NCBI GenBank assembly: GCA_039090855.1
Contig: CM077034.1
Span: forward strand, 16,755,303 to 16,819,302
Length of the DNA: 64,000 nt
Reading direction: 5' to 3'
Source: Macrothele yani
Taxonomy: Eukaryota; Arthropoda; Arachnida; Araneae; Macrothelidae
Notes under the pieces: model-generated
What the model was told of the DNA's origin: nothing
The model's database searches: none
What the model saw: only the letters and a program-made list of their open reading frames with translations
Position numbers and translations under genes: made by a program
In this document: positions 41,109 to 52,838 of the stretch, in pieces
How positions within the stretch are numbered: the stretch's first letter is position 1
Layout: each line of letters begins with the position of its first letter

Positions 41109-41818
41109 GAAAACTGCATCGCACCCTTTTGTGTTACGATAATGCATTCCGAGCTTCGTAATGCATTTAGCGCCCTGGGGTTAATGGAAGTTCTGTTTCT
41201 ACATCGCTGAAATTCGGTAAAATCACATTTTGCGTGCGCGAACGATTTTATATTTCATCTGCTTCTTGGCAGTACTGTATTAAGGTGCATTAAACTTTGC
41301 AACCTTTTGAGTCACCCCTTTCAAGAGCTATCTACCCCACTCTCTCTCTCTCTCTCCCCACTTTTTTGTGCAGAGAGAGAATCATTGAATTCTCACCCCT
41401 TTCTCTTTACTCTGGTAACGAGGTTATGGTGTCCTTTCACCGTTGTCACTTGCGTTTGACGTTTTTACTGCTCCCGGGGAGGGCGATCATTGGGACGAGG
41501 TTAACAGAGATTTCCCGCTTTCCCTACGTAGAGCGCCTTCGCCGAGAATTCATTTGGGGATACATAATTCAATTTATTTCCACTCATTCTTGTGAAAGGA
41601 AGGGGAAGGTTAGAGGCAAGGTTAACCGGCCTGCTCATCACTCGGAATTTGAGATCAAACCTTTGTGACGTGCTCTAGAGGGCACTTGGACGTAGACGCA
41701 TTTTAAGAGCACATTGTTACCATCAAAAAACAAAAGCTTCATCAATAATCCTTTTTTTTTTTTGTTTGTTTCATTTTTATCCTCAGAATTTTCTACAATT
41801 CTTTGCAACCAGCCTATA
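41109..41818. other. No recognisable gene
   Basis: Mixed sequence; a 123-codon frame at 41297-41668 starts over a CT repeat and has no recognisable domain. Confidence 0.45.
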
Positions 41819-41820
41819 TA

Positions 41821-43113
41821 CACAGTGCGTCAAAGAATTTTTAAGACTGGCGCTAGATTTCAGCCTACGGTGGCGCCACCAGTGTAATCGCGAATGCGTT
41901 ATAAACCGTGACCGCCTGCTTGCTTTCTGCCAAAAGTACTGCGCAGTTGTTAAAGTAACTCAAACGAAACGGCCGTTCATTAGAGAAGTAAAATTTATTT
42001 CATGTTGAATTATTAAGATGGAACAAAGGGCTGTTATTAAATTTAACGCAAAACTTGATAAAAGTGCCTACGTACCAAATGATGAAACAAGTTTACGGTG
42101 AGTTTTGTTTAAGTAGATCAAATGATTTCCTGTGGCACAAACGTTTTTTTTAGTCGGAAGAGATACGCTAGAAGATGATAAGCATACCGGAAGACCAAGG
42201 GCACCTGAGATTATTGAAAAAGTGCGTGATTTCGTGGCAAACAATCGATGTGCGTCACTAAGAATGATGGAAGAGTCTTTAAACATCAACAAAGAAACGA
42301 TTCGAACCATCCTGCATGAAGATTTGGGCAAAACAAAAGTCTGTGCTAAATTTGTTCCACACACGTTAACCAATGAACAAAAATCAAGGAGAAGTGCACA
42401 TTGCAGAGACATCATTTCAGCCGCTGAAAATGATCCAAACTTCTTAAAATCGATTGTTACTGGTGATGAAACATGGTGTTTTCAATATGATCCTAAAACA
42501 AAGCGACAAAGTGCGGAATGGAAGTCAAAAAACTCACCACAAACCAAAAAAACAAGAAAAGTTCCATCGAAAATCAAAACAATGCTAATTACATTCCTCG
42601 ATAGTAAGGGTATTATCCACAAAGAATTTGTTCCAAGGGGACAAACAATTACTGGTGAGTTTTATTTAAATGTTTTGAGGCGTTTGATAGGCAGAATTCG
42701 TCGCATTCGTCCAGAATATCGGGATGAAAACAGTTGGTGTTTGTTGCACGATAATGCACCCAGTCACACCTCACTTCTTGTTCGTAGATTTGTGGCGAAA
42801 AATAACGTCTGTATGTTGAATCATTCACCGTATTCACCTGATTTAGCCCCCTGCGACTTTTCTTTATTCCCAAAACTTAAAATGACGTTAAAAGGGTGTT
42901 ATTTTGATGATATTTCGACCATACAAACAGCTTCGACGCGTGCTTTGGAGGCAATTCCTCAAAGTGAAGGCATTCGAATCATTATTAAATCGCTGTAACA
43001 AGTGTATTGAAGTCGGAGGGACTTATTTTGAATAACAAACCAAAACAAATTATAATTTCTTGTTTCTATTTCATTTTACAGACCCAGTCTTAAAAATTCT
43101 TTGACGCACTGTG
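41821..43113 (+). mobile_element. Mariner element, full length
   Basis: Perfect 30-bp terminal inverted repeats (41821-41850 and 43084-43113, starting CACAGTGCGTCAAAG), flanked by TA at 41819-41820 and 43114-43115. At 1,293 bp it has normal mariner length. Sister to 14213-15359. Confidence 0.97.
42018..42998 (+). pseudogene. Mariner transposase, near complete but frameshifted
   Basis: The likely start is the ATG at 42018 (MEQRAVIKF..). The N-terminal helix-turn-helix part contains stops and a frame change up to about 42130; from there one open frame runs to 42998. It contains VTGDETWCFQYD (first Asp), LLHDNAPSHTS (second Asp) and YSPDLAPCDFSLF (third Asp). Thirty-four residues lie between the second and third Asp, the DD34D signature of mariner. 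A late frameshift changes the last residues (PQSEGIRIIIKSL) compared with the sister copy. All catalytic Asp residues remain, but the broken N-terminus makes it unlikely to be active. Confidence 0.92.
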
Positions 43114-43115
43114 TA

Positions 43116-44007
43116 TTCGGATCCTATTGTGCATGGTCATCATTGTGGTGATCTTTGTTTTCACCGTCTAACTTGGTTATTCAATGAAAAGAAACAGATG
43201 CCTTCTCAATTATCTGTGTGTGAGGAGGGGTGGGGTGTGTGTGTGTGGGGGGGGCTTTCTTTGTGAAAGTGAAATCTCGGTGTGAAAATCGAATACAAAG
43301 GGCGATCGCGTAAACGCTCAGGAATGTGTCAAAAAACTAAGCTTCTCTCTCCGATAATGACTGGAAAAAGAAAGAAATCTCCTCCGTGTTTAAACCCTTC
43401 TCCTTTTCTGTGGGCCAAATCTCGTGTGAAATCTCGGCCTATCTCTCGTAAGGATCAAGAACCGCATTCAAACCGTCCCGCCCGCTTTTTAAGATGGCTA
43501 TTGTTTTCAACCTTCTTGGTCCAGTGATTCCTCCAATTCTGAAACGTTAGAGCTACAAAATGCGTCGAAATCGTCTGTACTTCAGTGACTTCAACTGTTT
43601 CTTCTCATTGTGTGTGTTTGCCCTTGCGCTGAGCCGAACGCACGCACACACACACACATGAACACACATTCATCAGGTTTAAGTTCTTTTTCTTTTACAC
43701 GTGTATTCATTTGGGACACCCACCCACACGACTCTCTCTCTCTGCTGAATGAACCCATTTCCGTTCCCTCAGATTGTAATAACAAATGGACGGATAACAG
43801 ATCTGCTCTACTTCAGAAGAAATATAGATGAAGACGTGTTAACCGCTCATAAAAACAGCAAAAAAATTGAACTAGAAATCTTCAATTATTCAGTTGAAGT
43901 GGCTATGTCCGAAAGATATTAAAAAAATAATTTCCTTTTAATTGTTCCTCCATTTTTTTAACTCAAGCTTAGGTTTTGCTGAAAACTGCCTGCAGGTCTT
44001 TAAAATG
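43116..44007. other. No recognisable gene
   Basis: Short GT/G runs near 43215-43250 and a CA run near 43642. Frames up to 81 codons without recognisable domains. Confidence 0.45.
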
Positions 44008-45713
44008 CACTGGCGGAAAGTGAAAAAAGAACACCAAGAAGGAGACGTCTGATACCAACGAAATTCATACAGCATAATAACGGAATACAGAGGATAACGT
44101 GATGAAAACATTATGGCAAAATACAGCTGTATTTGCTGGTAAACTGAAAAATAACATTTCCATGTAACATGGTTAGTACGAGGTTGAACTGCGTCACACT
44201 GTGCAATTCTGGCATGGAGTCTGTCGTACAGATGTTGGATGTAAGTTTGGGGTATTGAGTTCCAAGCATCCTCAACCTGGACGCCTCAATCGGGGATGGT
44301 CGTGGCTAGAAAGTGAAAAAAGAACACCAAGAAGGAGACGTCTGATACCAACGAAATTCATACAGCATAATAACGGAATACAGAGGATAACGTGATGAAA
44401 ACATTATGGCAAAATACAGCTGTATTTGCTGGTAAACTGAAAAATAACATTTCCATGTAACATGGTTAGTACGAGGTTGAACTGCGTCACACTGTGCAAT
44501 TCTGGCATGGAGTCTGTCGTACAGATGTTGGATGTAAGTTTGGGGTATTGAGTTCCAAGCATCCTCAACCTGGACGCGTAAATCGGGGATGGTCGTGGCT
44601 GGCCGTGGAGACCGGATAAGTTGTTGTTCCATAAAATCTCACACGTGCTCAATGGGGGACAAATCCGGTGGCCATGGAAGTTGTCTCACAACCTGAAGTG
44701 CATGTTGCGTTGCGCGTGCCGTGTGTGGCGTGCGTTACCTTGCCGGAAAACACCACGATGGTGACCTTACAAATGGCACAACAACGGGCTGAATTATGTT
44801 GTTGATATAGGAGGTGCTGTTTAACGTACTCGGTACAAACACTAGTTGTGTACGGGAGTGATAGCTAATCGCTCCACACACCAGGAGACCAGGTGTAGAC
44901 CCTGTGTGTCGCTGGCGGATGCAAGAAGGGTGGAGACGCTCCCCTGTGCGTCTGCGAACACGCATACGGCCATCGGAGGCTCCCAAGCAGAATCTGCTTT
45001 CATCGCTGAACACGACACATCGCCATTGCGTTCTCCAGTGCAGACGTTGGCGACACCACTGCAGCCGTTCCTGACGGTGGGCTGGAGTCAGAGGTACACA
45101 TGCCAGAGTCACACGTGCACGTAGTCCTGCATGCAGTAGACGGCTGCGGATTGTTCGCACAGTCACCTCAGATGCAACGGCAGCTCGGATTTGCGTCGCA
45201 GTGGATGTTCTGCTTGACAACGCCGCTCTTCTTCTTATGCGTCGATCGGTCCGCTCATCAGTCCGTCTGTGACTCCCGGTTCCACGTCTTCTCGTGTGGG
45301 AATGTTCCTCGGACCATCTACGCCACCATGGTACCACCAGCGATACTTCCTGTCCAATTCGCTCCGCAATACGACGATACGACCACCCGGCCTCGCGGAG
45401 TCAGACTAGACGACCTCGCTCAAAGTCCGATAACTGCTGAAATCGTACACGTCTTCCATGTCCAGGGCATTGCAGCTTCTTCAGGGTCTTCGCACGCGTT
45501 CGTACGCCGACGACTGATTACATTCACTTCGCCGTACTCCTTAAATACCACCGACGATAATTTGCATATTATGCCGTGCTTTGGCGTAAGCGCTCACCGG
45601 TTGGTCCCGAAATTAACATCACACCTACGTAAACTCGACGCCATTAACATATGTAAATTTCATGATCGTCCGCCAATTCCTTCTAGGTGTTCTTTTTTCA
45701 CTTTCCGCCTGTG
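44008..45713 (-). mobile_element. Tc1-like element with a duplicated end
   Basis: Inverted ends CAC(T/A)GGCGGAAAGTGAAAA at 44008 and, complemented, at 45713; TA follows on the right (45714-45715) and TG stands in the left position. The terminal 293 bp at the left are duplicated in tandem (44016-44308 and 44309-44601), which lengthens the element to 1.7 kb. Confidence 0.9.
44500..45580 (-). pseudogene. Tc1-like transposase, multiply frameshifted
   Basis: The minus-strand frame 45337-44735 contains a helix-turn-helix-like region and the first catalytic block CVVFSDESRFCLGASDGRMRV, then HTGSTPGLLVCGAISYHSRT. The C-terminus (NSIPQTYIQHLYDRLHARIA) is in another frame at 44632-44306 and is repeated in the duplicated end. 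The region with the second and third catalytic residues near 44650-44740 is broken by frameshifts. The long plus-strand frames here are antisense shadows. Confidence 0.85.
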
Positions 45714-45715
45714 TA

Positions 45716-46200
45716 TTTTGAATAATCTGATGGAAATTTCACCAATTCAAGTCTGGTTATATGTCGTCCATAAGCGCTTATTTTCTTAGACATTTCTTTC
45801 CTTTGCGTGGCAGTTTTGGATTTCCTTCTCCGAGTGACGTCACCTAAGCTTTGGATTTTAAAATATGTTTGTAAAAGTTTCAGAGCTTCTATAAAGGCTT
45901 GGATGTGGATGATAAAAGGTAGTATTAAACCGAGCATAAAAAGACTGGCATGCATTCGTCATGTGCTTTGTTGATGCCTGGCATTCAGTATTTTTTAACA
46001 CAAGAAATATCCTTTTCCCAATAGAGTTTCCAAAGCGCCAGAATTTTCTTCCAGAGCGTACATTTATTATCTTTGATGGACTTCCAGAAATATATTATCT
46101 TCAGCTTTTCGCTGCAATAATTCTAGAACGTCTAATAATTCGCGTAAAAACGATCCGATTTCGGTGAAATAATAACAGGTTGTAGCGGATAACCTGGGGA
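45716..46200. other. No recognisable gene
   Basis: Spacer between the Tc1-like element and the DR1-bearing array; frames are short. Confidence 0.45.
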
Positions 46201-46209
46201 GGAGCCCTA

Positions 46210-48180
46210 TTGAAAATGGACGAAATGGGGTCAAAGGTCAGGACATAGGAGCGGGACCCATTCCATTGCCCTTACGCGTCATAACTTACATAAAAATGCT
46301 TCGATTGAGACAAAACTTTATCATGTTGTTCTGGAGGTCTACTTAACTGGTTCTGTTGAATATCATCGAAATGGGGTCAAAGGTCAGGGAACGAGACTTA
46401 TTGCACAGCCATTATCCTCATAACTTGACTAACAATGCTTATATTGCGACAAAAGTTTAGTATGTTTTTCCGGTGGTATACTGAACCAATTCTGTTTATT
46501 ATAATCGAAATGGGGTCAAAGGTCAGGGCCCAAGAGCGAGATGTATTCCACAGCCATTATCCTCATAATTTGACTAAAAATGCTTCTATTGCGACAAAAG
46601 TATATAGTATGTTTTTCCGGTGGTATACTGAACCAATTCTGTTTATTATAATCGAAATGGGGTCAAAGGTCAGGGCCCAAGAGCGAGATTTGTTACACAG
46701 CCATTATCCTCATAACTTGACTACAAATTCTTCTATTGCGACAAAACTTTAGTATGTTGTTCTGGAGGTATACTGAACCAATTCTGTTTATTATAATCGA
46801 AATGGGGTCAAAGGTCAGGGCCCAAGAGCGAGATTTGTTGCACAGCCATTATCCTCATAACTTGACTAAAAATTCTTCTATTGCGACAAAACTTTAGTAT
46901 GTTTTTCCGGAGGTACGCTGAACCAATTCTGTTTAATATAATCGAAATGGGGTTAAAGGTCAGGGTACAGGAGCGAGATTTATTCCACAGCCATTATCCT
47001 CATCACTTGACTGCAAATTCTTCTATTGTGACAAAACTTTAGTATGTTTTTCCGGAGGTATACTGAACCAATTCTGTTTAATATCATCGAAATGGGGTCA
47101 AAGGTCAGGGGACAGAAGCGAGATTTGTTCCACAGCCATTATCTCCATAACTTGACTTAAAATGCTTCTATTGCGACAAAACTTTAGTATATTTTTCCTG
47201 TGGTATATATACTGAACCAATTCTGTTTAATATTACCAAAATGGGGTCAAAGGTCAGGGCACAGGAGCGAGATTTATTCCACAGCCATTATCCCCCCAAC
47301 TTGACTAAAAATGCTAATATTACGACAAAACTTTGGTATGTTGTTCCAGAGTTATATGCAACCGGTTCTGTTGAATATCATCGAAATGGAGTCAAAGGTC
47401 AGGGCACAGGAGCGAGATGTATTCCACAGCCATTATCCTCATAACTTGACTACAAATGCTTCTATTGTGACAAAACTTTAGCATGTTGTTCCGGAGGTAT
47501 GCTGAACCAATTCTGTTTAATATCACCGAAATGGGGTCAAAGGTCAGGGGGAGCGAGATTTATTCCACAGCCATTATGCTCATAACTTGACTAAAAATGC
47601 TTATATTGCGACAAAACTTTGGTATGTTGTTCCGGAGGTATACTGAACCAATTCTGTTTATTATAATCGAAATGGGGTCAAAGGTCAGGGCCCAAGAGCG
47701 AGATTTGTTGCACAGCCATTATCCTCATAACTTGACTACAAATTATTCTATTGCGACAAAATTTTAGTATGTTGTTCCGGAGGTATACTGAACCAATTCT
47801 GTTTATTATAATCGAAATGGGGTCAAAGGTCAGGGCACAGGAGCGAGATGTGTTCCACAGCCATTATATTATCCTCATAATTTGACTAAAAATGCTTCTA
47901 TTGCGACAAAACTTTAGTATGTTTTTCCGGTGGTATACTGAACCAATTCTGTTTAATATCACCGAAATGGGGTCAAAGGTCATGGCACAGGAGCGAGATT
48001 TATTCCACAGCCATTATCCTCATAACTTGACTAAAAATGCTTCTATTGCGACAAAACTTTAGTATGTTTTTCCGGTGGTATACTGAACTAATTCTGTTTA
48101 ATATAATCGAAATGGGGTCAAAGGTCAGGGCACAGGAGCGGGATTTATTCCACAGCCATTACCCTTATAACTTCAGTAAT
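46210..48180 (+). repeat. 146-bp satellite with a DR1-like motif in each unit
   Basis: AATGGGGTCAAAGGTCAGG recurs about every 146 bp (46224, 46370, 46509, 46656 and so on, to about 48113), about 14 units. In 12 units GGGGTCAAAGGTCA is exact; one reads GGGGTTAAAGGTCA and one GGAGTCAAAGGTCA. Other shared parts are CCACAGCCATTATCCTCATA and ACTGAACCAATTCTGTTTA. No coding frame persists. Confidence 0.93.
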
Positions 48181-48540
48181 AAGTTGAGTAATGATTCCTA
48201 GTATATTGGAGAGCGTATTATAATCAACGCATTGAATGATTTTACTAATTTGTTAGCACTTTGAGTTACGCATGGTGGCTTTTACTTCCCAGGAACAACT
48301 CTAAAGAAAGGGGTTTTCAACGGCGATTTTGAAATGTTTTGATTAAGATAATTTTTTGTACTACCTGTTATGCTGTTTTTTTGTTGAATTGTATGATTTT
48401 CTCTTTCGATGATTAAAGTTTTTGTCTCTGTTAATCGCTTCTTTCGAAACTGTTAATATATGTGTTTTTTCTCTTTCTTTTTCTTTTTTAGGTGAGTATC
48501 GACGCCTTAATCGTGGAAGAATTATTTTCCTGTTCTCTCT
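48181..48540. other. Spacer between arrays
   Basis: AT-rich, T-rich near 48470; no recognisable gene. Confidence 0.5.
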
Positions 48541-48544
48541 GTAT

Positions 48545-50325
48545 GTATTCCTGTTCAGTATTTATAATGAATAAAATTCTCCGGCTGGACGTGTAGTGCA
48601 GGAAAGCTTACGTTAAGTCACGTTAGGGTTATTGAAAGGTTACTTGACGTAGCTAAAGTGTGCTTAATCTTCAAAGTGCTAGAGTTTGTTTAGGTAAGAC
48701 ACGCACGTGCAATAAATTTCAAGAATATGGAATTTATTTTTACTCAGCGTTCCTCATTATCTTGAATATCAGTAATATAACTTCGGTTTTAGTACATTAG
48801 TACCTTGAAGGCTCCTTATTAGAGCGGTAAACACAATATTCCCTGAACTTAACGTAAACACTCAATGAAATAGACTTAAAATAGACTCAATGAAATAGAC
48901 AATGAAATAGACAATGAAATAGACTTAATTATATAATGAATAGAATTCTCCGGCTGGACGTGTAGTGCAGGAAAGCTTACGTTAAGTCACGTTAGGGTTA
49001 TTGAAAGGTTACTTGACGTAGCTAAAGTGTGCTTAATCTTCAAAGTGCTAGAGTTTGTTTAGGTAAGACACGCACGTGCAATAAATTGTAAGAATATGGA
49101 ATTTATTGTTTTACTCAGCGTTCCTCATTATCTTGAATATCAGTAATATAACTTCGGTTTTAGTACATTAGTACCTTGAAGGCTCCTTATTAGAGCGGTA
49201 AACACAATATTCCCTGAACTTAACGTAAACACTCAATGAAATAGACTTAAAATAGACTAAATGAAATAGACAATGAAATAGACTTAATTATATAATGAAT
49301 AGAATTCTCCGGCTGGACGTGTAGTGCAGGAAAGCTTACGTTAAGTCAAGTTAGGGTTATTGAAAGGTTACTTGACGTAGCTAAAGTGTGCTTAATCTTC
49401 AAAGTGCTAGAGTTTGTTTAGGTAAGACACGCACGTGCAATAAATTCCAAGAATATGGAATTTATTTTTTACTCAGCGTTCCTCATTATCTTGAATATCA
49501 GTAATATAACTTCGGTTTTAGTACATTAGTACCTTGAAGGCTCCTTATTAGAGCGGTAAACACAATATTCCCTGAACTTAACGTAAACACTCAATGAAAT
49601 AGACTTAAAATAGACTCAATGAAATAGACAATGAAATAGACTTAATTATATAATGAATAGAATTCTCCGGCTGGACGTGTAGTGCAGGAAAGCTTACGTT
49701 AAGTCACGTTAGGGTTATTGAAAGGTTACTTGACGTAGCTAAAGTGTGCTTAATATTCAAAGTGCTAGAGTTTGTTTAGGTAAGACACGCACGTGCAATA
49801 AATTCCAAGAATATGGAATTTATTTTTACTCAGCGTTCCTCATTATCTTGAATATCAGTAATATAACTTCGGTTTTAGTACATTAGTACCTTGAAGGCTC
49901 CTTATTAGAGCGGTAAACACAATATTCCCTGAACTTAACGTAAACACTCAATGAAATAGACTTAAAATAGACTCAATGAAATAGACAATGAAATAGACTT
50001 AATTATATAATGAATAGAATTCTCCGGCTGGACGTGTAGTGCAGGAAAGCTTACGTTAAGTCACGTTAGGGTTATTGAAAGGTTACTTGACGTAGCTAAA
50101 GTGTGCTTAATCTTCAAAGTGCTAGAGTTTGTTTAGGTAAGACACGCACGTGCAATAAATTCCAAGAATATGGAATTTATTTTTTACTCAGCGTTCCTCA
50201 TTATCTTGAATATCAGTAATATAACTTCGGTTTTAGTACATTAGTACCTTGAAGGCTCCTTATTAGAGCGGTAAACACAATATACCCTGAACTTAACGTA
50301 AACACTCAATGAAATAGACTTAACG
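48545..50325 (+). repeat. 358-bp satellite, five units
   Basis: CCGGCTGGACGTGTAGTGCA occurs at 48581, 48950, 49309, 49667 and 50024. The differences in spacing come from a variable count of a 13-bp sub-repeat (CAATGAAATAGAC and relatives) at the end of each unit. Units contain a hairpin-like AAATTCCAAGAATATGGAATTT with a 7-bp stem. Units are nearly identical. Confidence 0.95.
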
Positions 50326-50725
50326 GCCAGACAGAGGTCTGACAATAAAATGAACTAAGAAAACGTACTCACTTTTAACCTTTCATTGGGGAGCTCCTGG
50401 TATTACTCAAATACACACTCCAATATAACACAACTACTGATAGCCCGAACTTTCGTACTATCGTAGAAAAGTAGGTAAATCGCATATCAATAATCAGGAA
50501 GAACCTATCACATATAAAACGAAGCTCTTTGGTATACTTGAGCGCGCCTATATATACTGCATACCACTTCGTCATGACTTACACTCGTTGCCACATATAA
50601 TTCAGCGGGAGAAACAACATCTCGTTAAGTGAGAAGATAATTTGCATAGGAAAATAAAATAACAAGAGATAGTAAAATCAAAAAGAAACTGAATCTAGAG
50701 TATACGTTACATATTATTGTTATTA
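50326..50725 (+). mobile_element. Second copy of the KRBA2-like element, 5' part
   Basis: In opposite orientation to the copy at 5.7-6.3 kb. Shared blocks: GGCCAGACAGAGGTCTGAC, GAACTAAGAAAACGTACT, the TATA-like box near 50547, GTCATGACTTACACTC, TTCAGCGGGAGAAA and AGAGATAGTAAAATC. The coding start ends at GAGTATACGTTACA; the CXC region seen in the other copy is missing here. It borders a tandem array, as the other copy does. Confidence 0.75.
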
Positions 50726-50930
50726 TTTGGGGAATCTAAATGGGTATATGTATCGGTTTCTAAACTCGAAACTCTGCAAAGAAAATATGCCCCCCCCCCA
50801 GACTAAAGGATTTAATGACATTAAAAATCTAAAGGAGCCATCTTGGTGCAACGAGGAAGAATTGGAAAATGAACTCCCGGGTCAACAAAATGACCAGAGT
50901 TAATGACATAGTCAAAGTGGTAAACGGTAA

Positions 50931-51535
50931 AAAAATACCCCCGGGGAAAAAATACCCACGGCGAAAATACCCCTGAAAACTGAAAAGCGGGGAAAAAAAT
51001 GCCTTCAGAAAAAATACCCCCAGAACATACGGTTCACTGTAAACTGCCACACAGGAACACTGATGTGTGGCAGTGTTCCAGTGTGGCAATTTACCGGCAA
51101 AACCCTGCCACACATCTTTCCGCAGCTTGGCTACAAAAGTTTAAAAGGGGGGGGGGCTATAAAGATTGCCGTTTCTGGGCCTATATTGAGAACTGAATTG
51201 GGAACCCTAAACGAATTACGAGAAAACATTCCATGTAACCCAACCGAGAATTGTACTTTAATTTGAAGAAATAAATTGCCGAGGATCCAAGGTACACTTG
51301 GTCGGGGGAGGGGGGGTCTACCCCGAACTTCCGTCATATTAGATTCTGAGCCGCTGTCAGTGTTTCCAGGCTGTTCTCCTTGAAGCGCCTGCTAGGCCCG
51401 TGAGCTTTGGGGAGGGGGGAGGATTCCCCCTAAATGTTAAAATGGACGTAGAGCTGTAAACATTAGAAGCATGCTTTATATAATGATTCTGTACACGACC
51501 ACGAATTTTCAGGAGGGTGGGGTGCAAGTTTCTAA
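50931..51535. mobile_element. Fold-back element, left arm
   Basis: Begins with short repeats of AAATACCCCCGGGGAAAAA type, then TGCCACAC repeats, GATTGCCGTTTCTGGGCC and CTTTATATAATGATTCTGTA. All of these occur in reverse order and complement in 51775-52123 and 52840-53030. The arm is about 600 bp. Confidence 0.85.
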
Positions 51536-51774
51536 GAGCGCAGAGAAGTGTTCAAGGTAAGGGATTTGCTCGCAATTTCTATGCTTCATTTTGTGTTTAA
51601 TGGTAAATTATGTATGCCCTCCCCCAGAAATTTGGTGAAGCCTGTGAAAGGGATACGAGGTGCTTGCTTTGGAGGGCTCTACCCCCAACTTCCGTAATTT
51701 TATATTCTGGACCTCTAGAGTCGGTCAGTGTATCCTCGATGTTACCCCTGAATAGCTCTTAGAAACGGGGGAAG
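51536..51774. other. Fold-back element, central spacer
   Basis: About 240 bp between the arms. It carries a second, degenerate version of the CTACCCC.AACTTCCGT..TATT segment that also lies in the left arm. No gene. Confidence 0.6.
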
Positions 51775-52123
51775 GGGGGTGGGGGTGGTTTACCCCAACC
51801 TCCTGAAAATTTGTGGTCGTGTACAGAATCATTATATAAAGCATGGTACTAATGTTTACAGCTCTGCGTCCATTTTAACATTTGGGGGGACCTCCCCCCT
51901 CCCAAGATCATGGACCTCGCGGACACTTCAAGGGGAACTTCCTGGTTACACTGACAGACTCCAGCGGCTCAAAATACCTCGGATCCTCGGCAATTTATTT
52001 CGTCAAATTAAAGTACAATTCTCGCTTGGATTACATGGAACGTTTTCGCGAAATTCGTTTGGAGTTCCCAATTCAATTATCAATGTAGGCCCAGAAACGG
52101 CAATCTTTAGAGACCCCCCCTGT

Positions 52124-52582
52124 CGCCCCGGTGGCGCAGTGGTCTAAGCGATGGCCTCTGATCATTCGTCCTCTGATCATTCGTCCGAACAGGGTCCGGG
52201 TTCGAATCCCGTCAGGCATGGATGTTGTGTTTGTCTTACGGCACTGGCTCTCCCTTCCCTAGAATCAGTGACCCTAAATTAGGGACGGGCGACTGCTTAT
52301 AGCCCATTGAGTTTTTTTTTTTTTTTTTTTTCTTGATTGGAGGTTTAACGACCACCGTGAGCAACTCAATGGGCTGTAAACAGTCGCCCGTCCCTAATTT
52401 AGGGTCACTGGTTCCAGGGAAGGGAGAGAGCCAGTGCCGTAAGACAAGCACAACATCCATGCCTCACCGGGATTCGAACCCGGACCCCTTTCGGACGAAT
52501 GATCAGAGGCCATCGCCTTAGACCACTGCGCCACCGGGGCGGCCCCATTGAGTTGCTCACGGTGGTCGTTAAACCTCCAATC
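52124..52582 (+). mobile_element. SINE copy 1, split by SINE copy 2
   Basis: The head GTCGCCCCGGTGGCGCAGTG with B box GGTTCGAATCCCG and body up to CCCATTGAG (52311) resumes after the nested SINE at CCCATTGAGTTGCTCACGG and ends CCTCCAATC. The head carries a duplicated TGATCATTCGTCC. Confidence 0.88.
52312..52543 (-). mobile_element. SINE copy 2, nested inside copy 1
   Basis: Minus-strand SINE with its poly(A) tail (T run at 52312-52331), full body and tRNA-like head, flanked by the 9-bp duplication CCCATTGAG at 52303-52311 and 52544-52552. Confidence 0.92.
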
Positions 52583-52838
52583 GCCGCCCCGGTGGCGCAG
52601 TGGTCTAAGGCGCTGGCCTATGATCATTCGTCCGTAAGGGGTCCGGGTTCGAATCCCGGTCAGGCATGGATGTTGTGTTTGTCTTACGGCACTGGCTCTC
52701 TCCTTCCCTGGAACCAGTGACCCTAAATTAGGGACGGGCGACTGCTTATAGCCCATTGAGTTGCTCACGGTGGTCGTTAAACCTCCAATCAAAAAAAAAA
52801 AAAAAAAAAACCTCCAATCAAAAAAAAAAAAAAAAAGA
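52583..52838 (+). mobile_element. SINE copy 3
   Basis: Starts GCCGCCCCGGTGGCGCAGTG directly after copy 1's CCTCCAATC. It has intact A box and B box (GGTTCGAATCCCGG) and ends in CCTCCAATC plus A run, then a second CCTCCAATC plus A run, a duplicated tail. It is the most complete copy in the window. The head resembles a tRNA with extended anticodon region. Confidence 0.9.

Noticed and set aside
41297..41668. 123-codon frame as a possible host gene
   Set aside because: Starts in a CT simple repeat, no recognisable domain, no supporting signals.
45100..45789. 229-codon plus-strand frame
   Set aside because: Antisense to the Tc1-like transposase; no domain of its own.
52583..52670. Functional tRNA gene
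   Set aside because: Same head occurs in all copies of a SINE with body and tail; cloverleaf is distorted around the anticodon region.
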